Shown one piece after another: positions 1 through 12,970 of a stretch of 64,000 nt of DNA (position 1 is the first letter of the stretch; every line of letters starts with the position of its first letter). Under the pieces are notes generated by a model, which saw nothing but the letters and a program-made list of their open reading frames with translations, had not been told where the DNA came from and ran no database searches. Made by a program: the position numbers and the translations under genes. The stretch comes from Tupaia tana (taxonomy: Eukaryota > Chordata > Mammalia > Scandentia > Tupaiidae). The DNA is taken from assembly GCA_026018925.1 (NCBI GenBank), contig JAKSZU010000137.1, positions 462,333 to 526,332 of the forward strand, given 5' to 3'.

Positions 1-2439
1 GGGTCACCTCTGACCCCCACCTCACTTCCAGACCCCCAGGCCCCAGACTCCACCTTCTAGACTATCCAGGACGGCCAGAAGGCACTAGGCTCTCCTGCAA
101 GCCTCTGGCCGTCAAGGGACACTGAGGGAGGGTCACCTCTGAACCCCACCTCACTTCCAGACCCCCAGGCCCCAGACTCCACCTTCTAGGTAGGTAGCCA
201 GGATTTCCTTGAGGCGGTTTTTTTTTCTCTCTTGAAACCTCTGCATTCCCTTGTTAACACCTAGCTCTCCTTCTCCCCCCAGACAGTCCAGGACTGCCAG
301 AAGGCAATAGGCTCTCCTGCAAGCCTCTGGCTGGCAAGGGACACTGAGGGAGGGTCAACTCTGACCCCCACCTCACTTCCCGACCCCCAGGCCCCAGACT
401 CCACATTCTAGGTAGGTAGCCAGGATTTCATTGATGCGGTTTTTTTTTTTCTCTCTTGAAACCCATGCATTCCCTTGTTAACACCTAGCGCTCCTTCTTC
501 CCCCAGAATGTCCAGGACAGCCAGAAGGCAATAGGCTCTCCTGCAAGCCTCTGGCCGGCAAGGGACACTGAGGGAGGGTCACCTCTGACCCCCACCTCAC
601 TTCCAGCACTCCAGGCCCCAGACTCCACCTTCTAAACTATCCAGGACTGCCAGAAGGCAATAGGCTCTCCTGCAAGCCTCTGGCCGGCAAGGGACTCTGA
701 AGGAGGGTCACCTCTGACCCCCACCTCACTTCCAGACCCCCAGGCCCCAGACTCCACCTTCTAGACTATCCATGACTGCCAGAAGGCAATAGGCTCTCCT
801 GCAAGCCTCTGGCCAGCAAGGGACACTGAGCGAGGGTCACCTCTGACCCCCACCTCACTTCCCGACCCCCAGGCCCCAGACTCCACCTTCTAGGTAGGTA
901 GCCAAGATTTCCTTGAGGCGGATTTCCTTTTTTTTTTTTTTCTCTCTTGAAACCCCTGCATTCCCTTGTTAACACCTAGCTCTCCTTCTCCCCCGAGACT
1001 GTCCAGGACTGCCAGAAGGCAATAGGCTCTCCTGCAAGCCTCTGGCCGGCAAGGGACACTGAGGGAGGGTCACCTCTGACCCCCACCTCACTTCCTGTCC
1101 CCCCAGGCCCCAGACTCCACCTTCTAGACTATCCAGGACTGCCAGAAGGCAATAAGCTCTCCTGCAAGCCTCTGGCCTGCAAGGGACACTGAGGAAGGGT
1201 CACCTCTGACCCCCACCTCACTTCCAGAACCCCAGGCCCCAGACTCCACCTTCTAGACTATCCAGGACTGCCAGAAGAAAATAGGCTCTCCTGCAAGCCT
1301 ATGGCCGGCAAGGGACACTGAGGGAGGGTCACCTCTGACCCCCACCTCACTTCCAGACCCCCAGGCCCCAGACTCCACCTTCTAGGTAGGTATCCAGGAT
1401 TTCCTTGAGGCGTTTTTTTTTTCTCTCTTGAAACCCCTGCATTCCCTTGTTAACACCTAGCTCTCCTTCTCCCCCAAGACTGTCCACGACGGCCAGAAGG
1501 CAATAGGCTCTCCTGCAAGCCTCTGGCCGGCAAGGGACACTGAGGGAGGGTCACCTCTGACCCCCACCTCACTTCCAGACCACCAGGCCCCAGACTCCAC
1601 CTTCTAGACTATCCAGGACTGCCAGAAGGCAATAGGCTCTCCTGCAAGCCTCTGGCCGGCAAGGGACCCAGAGGGAGGGTCACCTCTGACCCCCACCTCA
1701 CTTCCAGACCCCCAGGCCCCAGACTCCACCTTCTAGACTATCCAGGACTGCCAGAAGGCAATAGGCTCTCCTGCAAGCCTTTGGCCAGCAAGGGACACTG
1801 AGGGAGGGTCACCTCTGACCCCCACCTCACTTCCAGAACCCCAGGCCCCAGACTCCACCTTCTAGACTATCCAGGACTGCCAGAAGGCAATAGGCTCTCC
1901 TACAAGCCTCTGGCCGGCAAGGGACACTGAGGGAGGGTCACCTCTGACCCCCACCCCACTTCCCGACCCCCAGGCACCAGATTCCACCTTCTAGGTAGGT
2001 AGCCAGGATTTCCTTGAGGCGTTTTTTTTTTCTCTCTTGAAACCACTGCATTCCCTTGTTAACACCTAGCTCTCCATCTCTCCCCAGACTGTCCAGGACT
2101 GCCAGAAGGCAATAGGCTCTCCTGCAAGCCTCTGGCCGGCAAGGGACACTGAGGGAGGGTCACCTCTGACCCCCACCTCACTTCCAGACCCCCAGGCCCC
2201 AGACTCCAATTTCTAGGTAGGTAGCCAGGATATCCTTGAGGCGGTTTTTTTTTTCTCTCTTGAAACCCCTGCATTCCCTTGTTAACACCTAGCTCTCCTT
2301 CTCCCCCCAGACAGTCCAGGACTGCCAGAAGGCAATAGGCTCTCCTGCAAGCCTCTGGCCGGCAAGGGACACTGAGGGAGGGTCACCTCTGACCCCCACC
2401 TCACTTCCCGAACCCCAGGCCCCAGACTCCACATTCTAG

Positions 2440-5400
2440 GTAGGTAGCCAGGATTTCCTTGATGCGGTTTTTTTTTTCTCTCTTGAAACCCATGCATTCC
2501 CTTGTTAACACCTAGCTCTCCTTCTCCCCCCAGACTGTCCAGGACTGCCAGAAGGCAATAGGTTCTCCTGCAAGCCTCTGGCCGGCAAGGGACACTGAGG
2601 GAGTGTCACCTCTGACCCCCACCTCACTTCCAGCCCTCCAGGCCCCAGACTCCACCTTCTAATCTATCCAGGACTGCCAGAAGGCAATAGGCTCTCCGGC
2701 AAGCCTCTGGCCGGCAAGTGACACTGAGGGAGGGTCACCTCTGACCCCCACCTCACTTCCAGACCCCCAGGCCCCAGACTCCACCTTCTAGACTATCCAG
2801 GACTGCCAGAAGGCAATAGGCTCTCCTGCAAGCCTCTGGCCAGCAAGGGACAGTGAGGGAGGGTCACCTCTGACCCCCACCTCACTTCCAGACCCCCAGG
2901 CCCCAGACTCCACCTTCTAGACTATCCAGGACGGCCAGAAGGCACTAGGCTCTCCTGCAAGCCTCTGGCCGGCAAGGGACACTGAGGGAGGGTCACCTCT
3001 GACCCCCACCTCACTTCCAGACCCCCAGGCCCCAGACTCCACCTTCTAGGTAGGTAGCCAGGATTTCCTTGAGGCGGTTTTTTTTTTCTCTCTTGAAACC
3101 TCTGCATTCCCTTGTTAACACCTAGCTCTCCTTCTCCCCCCAGACAGTCCAGGACTGCCAGAAGGCAATAGGCTCTCCTGCAAGCCTCTGGCTGGCAAGG
3201 GACACTGAGGGAGGGTCAACTCTGACCCCCACCTCACTTCCCGACCCCCAGGCCCCAGACTCCACATTCTAGGTAGGTAGCCAGGATTTCATTGATGCGG
3301 TTTTTTTTTTCTCTCTTGAAACCCATGCATTCCCTTGTAAACACCTAGCGCTCCTTCTTCCCCCAGACTGTCCAGGACAGCCAGAAGGCAATAGGCTCTC
3401 CTGCAAGCCTCTGGCCGGCAAGGGACACTGAGGGAGTGTCACCTCTGACCCCCACCTCACTTCCAGCCCTCCAGGCCCCAGACTCCACCTTCTAAACTAT
3501 CCAGGACTGCCAGAAGGCAATAGGCTCTCCTGCAAGCCTCTGGCCGGCAAGGGACACTGAAGGAGGGTCACCTCTGACCCCCACCTCACTTCCAGACCCC
3601 CAGGCCCCAGACTCCACCTTCTAGACTATCCATGACTGCAAGAAGGCAATAGGCTCTCCTGCAAGCCTCTGGCCAGCAAGGGACACTGAGCGAGGGTCAC
3701 CTCTGACCCCCACCTCAGTTCCAGACCCCCAGGCCCCAGACTCCACCTTCTAGGTAGGTAGCCAGGATTTCATTGAGGTGGTATTTTTTTCACTCTTGAA
3801 ACCCCTGCATTCCCTTGTTAACACCTAGCTCTCCTTCTCCCCCCAGACTGTCCAGGACTGCCAGAAGGCAATAGGCTCTCCTGCAAGCCTCTGGCCGGCA
3901 AGAGACACTGAGGGAGGGTCACCTCTGACCCCCACCTCACTTCCCGAACCCCAGGCCCCAGACTCCACATTCTAGGTAGGTAGCCAGGATTTCCTTGATA
4001 CGGTTTTTTTTTCTCTCTTGAAACCCATGCATTCCCTTGTTAACACCTAGCTCTCCTTCTCCCCCCAGACTGTCCAGGACTGCCAGAAGGCAATAGGTTC
4101 TCCTGCAAGCCTATGGCCGGCAAGGGACACTGAGGGAGTGTCACCTCTGACCCCCACCTCACTTCCAGCCCTCCAGGCCCCAGACTCCACCTTCTAAACT
4201 ATCCAGGACTGCCAGAAGGCAATAGGCTCTCCGGCAAGCCTCTGGCCGGCAAGGGACACTGAGGGAGGGTCACCTCTGACCCCCACCTCACTTCCAGACG
4301 CCCAGGCCCCAGACTCCACCTTCTAGACTATCCAGGACTGCCAGAAGGCAATAGGCTCTCCTGCAAGCCTCTGGCCAGCAAGGGACACTGAGGGAGGGTC
4401 ACCTCTGACCCCCACCTCACTTCCAGACCCCCAGGCCCCAGACTCCACCTTCTAGAATATCCAGGACGGCCAGAAGGCACTAGGCTCTCCTGCAAGCCTC
4501 TGGCCGGCAAGGGACACTGAGGGAGGGTCACCTCTGACCCCCACCTCACTTCCAGACCCCCAGGCTCCAGACTCCACCTTCTAGGTAGGTAGCCAGGATT
4601 TCCTTGAGGCGGTTTTTTTATCTCTCTTGAAACCTCTGCATTCCCTTGTTAACACCTAGCTCTCCTTCTCCCCCCAGACAGTCCAGGACTGCCAGAAGGC
4701 AATAGGCTCTCCTGCAAGCCTCTGGCTGGCAAGGGACACTGAGGGAGGGTCAACTCTGACCCCCACCTCACTTCCCGACCCCCAGGCCCCAGACTCCACA
4801 TTCTAGGTAGGTAGCCAGGATTTCATTGATGCGGTTTTTTTTTTCTCTCTTGAAACCCATGCATTCCCTTGTTAACACCTAGCGCTCCTTCTTCCCCCAG
4901 ACTGTCCAGGACAGCCAGAAGGCAATAGGCTCTCCTGCAAGCCTCTGGCCGGCAAGGGACACTGAGGGAGTGTCACCTCTGACCCCCACCTCACTTCCAG
5001 CCCTCCAGGACCCAGACTCCACCTTCTAAACTATCCAGGACTGCCAGAAGGCAATAGGCTCTCCTGCAAGCCTCTGGCCGGCAAGGGACACTGAAGGAGG
5101 GTCACCTCTGACCCCCACCTCACTTCCAGACCCCCAGGCCCCAGACTCCACCTTCTAGACTATCCATGACTGCCAGAAGGCAATAGGCTCTCCTGCAAGC
5201 CTCTGGCCAGCAAGGGACACTGAGCGAGGGTCACCTCTGACCCCCACCTCAGTTCCAGACCCCCAGGCCCCAGACTCCACCTTCTAGGTAGGTAGCCAGG
5301 ATTTCCTTGAGGTGGTATTTTTTTCACTCTTGAAACCCCTGCATTCCCTTGTTAACACCTAGCTCTCCTTCTCCCCCCAGACTGTTCAGGACTTCCAGAA

Positions 5401-5509
5401 GGCAATAGGCTCTCCTGCAAGCCTCTGGCCGGCAAGGGACACTGAGGGAGGGTCACCTCTGACCCCCACCTCACTTCCAGACCCCCAGGCCCCAGACTCC
5501 ACCTTCTAG
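2440..5509 (+). repeat. 1.53-kb direct duplication near the left end
   Basis: Positions 2440-3975 and 3976-5509 are direct copies offset by about 1,534-1,536 bp. They share rare markers: GGTTCTCCTGC (about 2562 and 4094), ACGGCCAGAAGGCACTAGG (about 2929 and 4465), CTAGCGCTCC (about 3347 and 4880), CCTCAGTTCCAG, and a T-run variant ending TTTTTTCACTC (about 3780 and 5315). The start of the window (about 1-893) is another copy of part of this unit, offset 2,860 bp from 2,860-3,753. Part of it recurs again near 9.4-10.0 kb. The run-length code is 4,1,3,1 followed by 4,1,3,2. Confidence 0.85.
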
Positions 5510-5638
5510 ACTATCCAGGACTGCCAGAAGGCAATAGGCTCTCCTGCAAGCCTCTGGCCAGCAAGGGACACTGAGTGAGGGTCACCTCTGACCCCCACCT
5601 CACTTCCAGACCCCCAGGCCCCAGACTCCACCTTCTAG
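5510..5638 (+). repeat. Reference copy of the 129-bp (exon-like) module
   Basis: A typical copy whose neighbour on the left is another 129-bp module. Landmarks in order are ACTATCCAGGACTGCCAGAA, CAATAGGCTCTCCTGCAAG, a CCGGC or CCAGC variant site, GGGACACTGAGG, GGGTCACCTCTGACCCCCAC, CACTTCCAGACCCCCAGG and CCACCTTCTAG. The length is 43 x 3, so direct fusion of modules keeps a reading frame. In that frame the only stop is the TAG of the terminal TTCTAG, which closes almost every copy, so it is not a credible coding exon. Copies after an intron-like module usually begin ACTGTCC or ACAGTCC, whereas copies after another 129-bp module begin ACTATCC. Confidence 0.95.
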
Positions 5639-5731
5639 GTAGGTAGCCAGGATTTCCTTGAGGCGGTTTTTTTTTCTCTCTTGAAACCCCTGCATTCCCT
5701 TGTTAACACCTAGCTCTCCTTCTCCCCCCAG
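5639..5731 (+). repeat. Reference copy of the 93-bp intron-like module
   Basis: This copy starts GTAGGTAGCCAGG and continues with a run of T, then CTCTCTTGAAACCCCTGC, CTTGTTAACACCTAG and a pyrimidine tract, ending CCCCCCAG. It sits between TTCTAG on the left and ACTGTCC on the right. The borders and interior fit a short U2-type intron: the donor matches five of six positions of GTRAGT, TTAAC fits the branch consensus yUnAy about 25 nt before the end, and an uninterrupted pyrimidine tract precedes CAG. The AG shared at both borders means the insertion point can slide by two bases, so the GT-AG alignment is one of three possible. No transcript is visible here, so splicing is inference. Confidence 0.85.
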
Positions 5732-8100
5732 ACTGTCCAGGACTGCCAGAAGGCAATAGGCTCTCCTGCAAGCCTCTGGCCCGCAAGGGACACTGAGGGA
5801 GGGTCATCTCTGACCCCCACCTCACTTCCAGACCCCCAGGCCCCAGACTCCACCTTCTAGACTATCCAGGACTGCCAGAAGGCAATAGGCTCTCCTGCAA
5901 GCCTCTGGCCAGCAAGGGACACTGAGCGAGGGTCACCTCTGACCCCCACCTCACTTCCAGACCCCCAGGCCCCAGACTCCACCTTCTAGGTAGGTAGCCA
6001 GGATTTCCTTCAGGCGGTTTTTTTTTTTTCTCTCTTGAAACCCCTGCATTCCCTTGTTAACACCTAGCTCTCCTTCTCCCCCCAGACTGTCCAGGACGGC
6101 CAGAAGGCAATAGGATCTCCTGCAAGACTCTGGCCGGCAAGGGACACTGAGGGAGGGTCACCTCTGACCCCCACCTCACTTCCAGACCCCCAGGCCCCAG
6201 ACTCCACCTTCTAGGTAGGTAGCCAAGATTTCCTTGAGGCGGTTTTTTTTTTTTCTCTCTTGAAACCCCTGCATTCCCTTGTTAACACCTAGCTCTCCTT
6301 CTCCCCCGAGACTGTCCAGGACTGCCAGAAGGCAATAGGCTCTCCTGCAAGCCTCTGGCCGGCAAGGAACACTGAGGGAGGGTCACCTCTGACCCCCACC
6401 TCACTTCCTGTCCCCCAGGCCCCAGACTCCACCTTCTAGACTATCCAGGACTGCCAGAAGGCAATAAGCTCTCCTGCAAGCCTCTGGCCGGCAAGGGACA
6501 CTGAGGGAGGGTCACCTCTGACCCCCACCTCACTTCCAGACCCCCAGGCGCCAGACTCCACCTTCTCACTATCCAGGACTGCCAGAAGACAATAGGCTCT
6601 CCTGCAAGCCTATGGCCGGCAAGGGACACTGAGGGAGGGTCACCTCTGACCCCCACCTCACTTCCAGACCCCCAGGCCCCAGACTCCACCTTCTAGGTAG
6701 GTAGCCAGGATTTCCTTGAGGCGTTTTTTTTTTCTCTCTTGAAACCCCTGCATTCCCTTGTTAACACCTAGCTCTCCTTCTCCCCCAAGACTGTCCAGGA
6801 CGGCCAGAAGGCAATAGGCTCTCCTGCAAGCCTCTGGCCGGCAAGGGACACTGAGGGAGGGTCACCTCTGACCCCCACCTCACTTCCAGACAACCAGACC
6901 CCTGACTCCACCTTCTAGACTATCCAGGACTGCCAGAAGGCAATAGGCTCTCCTGCAAGCCTCTGGCCGGCAAGGGACCCAGAGGGAGGGTCACCTCTGA
7001 CCCCCACCTCACTTCCAGACCCCCAGGCCCCAGACTCCACCTTCTAGACTATCCAGGACTGCCAGAAGGCAATAGGCTCTCCTGCAAGCCTTTGGCCAGC
7101 AAGGGACACTGAGGGAGGGTCACCTCTGACCCCCACCTCACTTCCAGAACCCCAGGCCCCAGACTCCACCTTCTAGACTATCCAGGACTGCCAGAAGGCA
7201 ATAGGCTCTCCTGCAAGCCTCTGGCCGGCAAGGGACACTGAGGGAGGGTCACCTCTGACCTCCACCGCACTTCCCGACCCCCAGGCACCAGACTCCACCT
7301 TCTAGGTAGGTAGCCAGGATTTCCTTGAGGCGTTTTTTTTTTCTCTCTTGAAACCCCTGCATTCCCTTGTTAACACCTAGCTCTCCTTCTCTCCCCAGAC
7401 TGTCCAGGACTGCCAGAAGGCAATAGGCTCTCCTGAAAGCCTCTGGCCGGCAAGGGACACTGAGGGAGGGTCACCTCTGACCCCCACCTCACTTCCAGAC
7501 CCCCAGGCCCCAGACTCCACCTTCTAGGTAGGTAGCCAGGATATCCTTGAGGCGGTTTTTTTTTCTCTCTTGAAACCCCTGCATTCCCTTGTTAACACCT
7601 AGCTCTCCTTCTCCCCCCAGACAGTCCAGGACTGCCAGAAGGCAATAGGCTCTCCTGCAAGCCTCTGGCCGGCAAGGGACACTGAGGGAGGGTCACCTCT
7701 GACCCCCACCTCACTTCCCGAACCCCAGGCCCCAGACTCCACATTCTAGGTAGGTAGCCAGGATTTCCTTGATGCGGTTTTTTTTTCTCTCTTGAAACCC
7801 ATGCATTCCCTTGTTAACACCTAGCTCTCCTTCTCCCCCCAGACTGTCCAGGACTGCCAGAAGGCAATAGGTTCTCCTGCAAGCCTCTGGCCGGCAAGGG
7901 ACACTGAGGGAGTGTCACCTCTGACCCCCACCTCACTTCCAGCCCTCCAGGCCCCAGACTCCACCTTCTAAACTATCCTGGACTGCCAGAAGGCAATAGG
8001 CTCTCCGGCAAGCCTCTGGCCGGCAAGGGACACTGAGGGAGGGTCACCTCTGACCCCCACCTCACTTCCAGACCCCCAGGCCCCAGACTCCACCTTCTAG
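5639..8100 (+). repeat. Copy 1 of a ~2.4-kb block repeated 4,867 bp downstream
   Basis: Six successive intron-like modules (5639, 5990, 6215, 6697, 7306, 7528) recur at 10506, 10857, 11080, 11563, 12172 and 12395, with offsets of 4,865-4,867 bp and the same run code 2,1,3,4,1,1. Shared private variants include GGATCTCCTGCAAGACTC (about 6113 and 10980) and TCCTGAAAGCCTC (about 7431 and 12298). The right limit is approximate, because the copies diverge inside the run that follows 7750. Confidence 0.85.
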
Positions 8101-10505
8101 ACTATCCAGGACTGCCAGAAGGCAATAGGCTCTCCTGCAAGCCTCTGGCCGGCAAGGGACCCAGAGGGAGGGTCACCTCTGACCCCCACCTCACTTCCAG
8201 AACCCCAGGCCCCAGACTCCACCTTCTAGACTATCCAGGACTGCCAGAAGGCAATAGGCTCTCCTGCAAGCCTTTGGCCAGCAAGGGACACTGAGGGAGG
8301 GTCACCTCTGACCCCCACCTCACTTCCAGAACCCCAGGCCCCAGACTCCACCTTCTAGACTATCCAGGACTGCCAGAAGGCAATAGGCTCTCCTACAAGC
8401 CTCTGGCCGGCAAGGGACACTGAGGGAGGGTCACCTCTGACCCCCACCCCACTTCCCGACCCCCAGGCACCAGACTCCACCTTCTAGGTAGGTAGCCAGG
8501 ATTTCCTTGAGGCGTTTTTTTTTTTTCTCTCTTGAAACCACTGCATTCCCTTGTTAACACCTAGCTCTCCTTCTCTCCCCAGACTGTCCAGGACTGCCAG
8601 AAGGCAATAGGCTCTCCTGCAAGCCTCTGGCCGGCAAGGGACACTGAGGGAGGGTCACCTCTGACCCCCACCTCACTTCCAGACCCCCAGGCCCCAGACT
8701 CCACCTTCTAGGTAGGTAGCCAGGATATCCTTGAGGCGGTTTTTTTTTCTCTCTTGAAAACCCTGCATTCCCTTGTTAACACCTAGCTCTCCTTCTCCCC
8801 CCAGACAGTCCAGGACTGCCAGAAGGCAATAGGCTCTCCTGCAAGCCTCTGGCCGGCAAGGGACACTGAGGGAGGGTCACCTCTGACCCCCACCTCACTT
8901 CCCGAACCCCAGGCCCTAGACTCCACATTCTAGGTAGGTAGCCAGGATTTCCTTGATGCGGTTTTTTTTTTCTCTCTTGAAACCCATGCATTCCCTTGTT
9001 AACACCTAGCTCTCCTTCTCCCCCCAGACTGTCCAGGACTGCCAGAAGGCAATAGGTTCTCCTGCAAGCCTCAGGCCGGCAAGGGACACTGAGGGAGTGT
9101 CACCTCTGACCCCCACCTCACTTCCAGCCCTCCAGGCCCCAGACTCCACCTTCTAAACTATCCAGGACTGCCAGAAGGCAATAGGCTCTCCGGCAAGCCT
9201 CTGGCCGGCAAGGGACACTGAGGGAGGGTCACCTCTGACCCCCACCTCACTTCCAGACCCCCAGGCCCCAGACTCCACCTTCTAGACTATCCAGGACTGC
9301 CAGAAGGCAATAGGCTCTCCTGCAAGCCTCTGGCCAGCAAGGGACACTGAGGGAGGGTCACCTCTGACCCCCACCTCACTTCCAGACCCCCAGGCCCCAG
9401 ACTCCACCTTCTAGACTATCCAGGACGGCCAGAAGGCACTAGGCTCTCCTGCAAGCCTCTGGCCGGCAAGGGACACTGAGGGAGGGTCACCTCTGACCCC
9501 CACCTCACTTCCAGACCCCCAGGCCCCAGACTCCACCTTCTAGGTAGGTAGCCAGGATTTCATTGATGCGGTTTTTTTTTTTCTCTCTTGAAACCCATGC
9601 ATTCCCTTGTTAACACCTAGCGCTCCTTCTTCCCCCAGACTGTCCAGGACAGCCAGAAGGCAATAGGCTCTCCTGCAAGCCTCTGGCCGGCAAGGGACAC
9701 TGAGGGAGTGTCACCTCTGACCCAGACCTCACTTCCAGTACTCCAGGCCCCAGACTCCACCTTCTAAACTATCCAGGACTGCCAGAAGGCAATAGGCTCT
9801 CCTGCAAGCCTCTGGCCGGCAAGGGACTCTGAAGGAGGGTCACCTCTGACCCCCACCTCACTTCCAGACCCCCAGGCCCCAGACTCCACCTTCTAGACTA
9901 TCCATGACTGCCAGAAGGCAATAGGCTCTCCTGCAAGCCTCTGGCCAGCAAGGGACACTGAGCGAGGGTCACCTCTGACCCCCACCTCAGTTCCAGACCC
10001 CCAGGCCCTAGACTCCACCTTCTAGGTAGGTAGCCAGGATTTCCTTGAGGTGGTTTTTTTTTCACTCTTGAAACCCCTGCATTCCCTTGTTAACACCTAG
10101 CTCTCCTTCTCCCCCCAGACTGTCCAGGACTGCCAGAAGGCAATAGGCTCTCCTGCAAGCCTCTGGTCGGCAAGGGACACTGAGGGAGGATCACCTCTGA
10201 CCCCCACCTCACTTCCAGACCCCCGGGCCCCAGACTCCTCCTTCTAGACTATCCAGGACTGCCAGAAGGCAATAGGCTCTCCTGCAAGCCTCTGGCCAGC
10301 AAGGGACACTGAGGGAGGGTCACATCTTACCCCCACCTCACTTCCAGACCCCCAGTCCCCAGACTCCACCTTCTAGACTATCCAGGACTGCAGGAAGGCA
10401 ATAGGCTCTCCTGCAAGCCTCTGGCCGGTAAGGGACACTGAGGGAGGGTCACCTCTGACCCCCACCTCACTTCCCGACCCCCAGGACCCAGACTCCACCT
10501 TCTAG

Positions 10506-12970
10506 TTAGGTAGCCAGGATTTCCTTGAGGCGGTTTTTTTTTCTCTCTTGAAACCCCTGCATTCCCTTGTTAACACCTAGCTCTCCTTCTCCCCCCAGAC
10601 TGTCCAGGACTGCCAGAAGGCAATAGGCTCTCCTGCAAGCCTCTGGCCGGCAAGGGACACTGAGGGAGGGTCATCTCTGACCCCCACCTCACTTCCAGAC
10701 CCCCAGGCCCCAGACTCCACCTTCTAGACTATCCAGGACTGCCAGAAGGCAATAGGCTCTCCTGCAAGCCTCTGGCCAGCAAGGGACACCGAGCGAGGGT
10801 CACCTCTGACCCCCACCTCACTTCCAGACCCCCAGGCCCCAGACTCCACCTTCTAGGTAGGTAGCCAGGATTTCCTTCAGGCGGTTTTTTTTTTCTCTCT
10901 TGAAACCCCTGCATTCCCTTGTTAACACCTAGCTCTCCTTCTCCCCCCAGACTGTCCAGGACGGCCAGAAGGCAATAGGATCTCCTGCAAGACTCTGGCC
11001 GGCAAGGGACACTGAGGGAGGGTCACCTCTGACCCCCACCTCACTTCCAGACCCCCAGGCCCCAGACTCCACCTTCTAGGTAGGTAGCCAAGATTTCCTT
11101 GAGGCGGTTTTTTTTTTTTCTCTCTTGAAACCCCTGCATTCCCTTGTTAACACCTAGCTCTCCTTCTCCCCCGAGACTGTCCAGGACTGCCAGAAGGCAA
11201 TAGGCTCTCCTGCAAGCCTCTGGCCGGCAAGGAACACTGAGGGAGGGGCACCTCTGACCCCCACCTCACTTCCTGTCCCCCAGGCCCCAGACTCCACCTT
11301 CTAGACTATCCAGGACTGCCAGAAGGCAATAAGCTCTCCTGCAAGCCTCTGGCCGGCAAGGGACACTGAGGGAGGGTCACCTCTGACCCCCACCTCACTT
11401 CCAGAACCCCAGGCCCCAGACTCCACCTTCTAGACTATCCAGGACTGCCAGAAGACAATAGGCTCTCCTGCAAGCCTATGGCCGGCAAGGGACACTGAGG
11501 GAGGGTCACCTCTGACCCCCACCTCACTTCCAGACCCCCAGGCCCCAGACTCCACCTTCTAGGTAGGTAGCCAGGATTTCCTTGAGGCGTTTTTTTTTTC
11601 TCTCTTGAAACCCCTGCATTCCCTTGTTAACACCTAGCTCTCCTTCTCCCCCAAGACTGTCCAGGACGGCCAGAAGGCAATAGGCTCTCCTGCAAGCCTC
11701 TGGCCGGCAAGGGACACTGAGGGAGGGTCACCTCTGACCCCCACCTCACTTCCAGACCACCAGACCCCTGACTCCACCTTCTAGACTATCCAGGACTGCC
11801 AGAAGGCAATAGGCTCTCCTGCAAGCCTCTGGCCGGCAAGGGACCCAGAGGGAGGGTCACCTCTGACCCCCACCTCACTTCCAGACCCCCAGGCCCCAGA
11901 CTCCACCTTCTAGACTATCCAGGACTGCCAGAAGGCAATAGGCTCTCCTGCAAGCCTTTGGCCAGCAAGGGACACTGAGGGAGGGTCACCTCTGACCCCC
12001 ACCTCACTTCCAGAACCCCAGGCCCCAGACTCCACCTTCTAGACTATCCAGGACTGCCAGAAGGCAATAGGCTCTCCTGCAAGCCTCTGGCCGGCAAGGG
12101 ACACTGAGGGAGGGTCACCTCTGACCCCCACCGCACTTCCCGACCCCCAGGCACCAGACTCCACCTTCTAGGTAGGTAGCCAGGATTTCCTTGAGGCGTT
12201 TTTTTTTTTCTCTCTTGAAACCCCTGCATTCCCTTGTTAACACCTAGCTCTCCTTCTCTCCCCAGACTGTCCAGGACTGCCAGAAGGCAATAGGCTCTCC
12301 TGAAAGCCTCTGGCCGGCAAGGGACACTGAGGGAGGGTCACCTCTGACCCCCACCTCACTTCCAGACCCCCAGGCCCCAGACTCCACCTTCTAGGTAGGT
12401 AGCCAGGATATCCTTGAGGCGGTTTTTTTTTCTCTCTTGAAACCCCTGCATTCCCTTGTTAACACCTAGCTCTCCTTCTCCCCCCAGACAGTCCAGGACT
12501 GCCAGAAGGCAATAGGCTCTCCTGCAAGCCTCTGGCCAGCAAGGGACACTGAGGGAGGGTCACCTCTGACCCCCACCTCACTTCCCGAACCCCAGGCCCC
12601 AGACTCCACATTCTAGGTAGGTAGCCAGGATTTCCTTGATGCGGTTTTTTTTTCTCTCTTGAAACCCATGCATTCCCTTGTTAACACCTAGCTCTCCTTC
12701 TCCCCCCAGACTGTCCAGGACTGCCAGAAGGCAATAGGTTCTCCTGCAAGCCTCTGGCCGGCAAGGGACACTGAGGGAGTGTCACCTCTGACCCCCACCT
12801 CACTTCCAGCCCTCCAGGCCCCAGACTCCACCTTCTAAACTATCCAGGACTGCCAGAAGGCAATAGGCTCTCCGGCAAGCCTCTGGCCGGCAAGGGACAC
12901 TGAGGGAGGGTCACCTCTGACCCCCACCTCACTTCCAGACCCCCAGGCCCCAGACTCCACCTTCTAGACT
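10506..12970 (+). repeat. Copy 2 of the ~2.4-kb block
   Basis: This is the downstream partner of the block at about 5.64-8.10 kb. Its first intron-like module (10506) has the altered donor GTTAGG where the partner at 5639 has GTAGGT. A related but more diverged copy of the same 2,1,3,4 order begins at 16050, and again at 23634. Confidence 0.8.
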
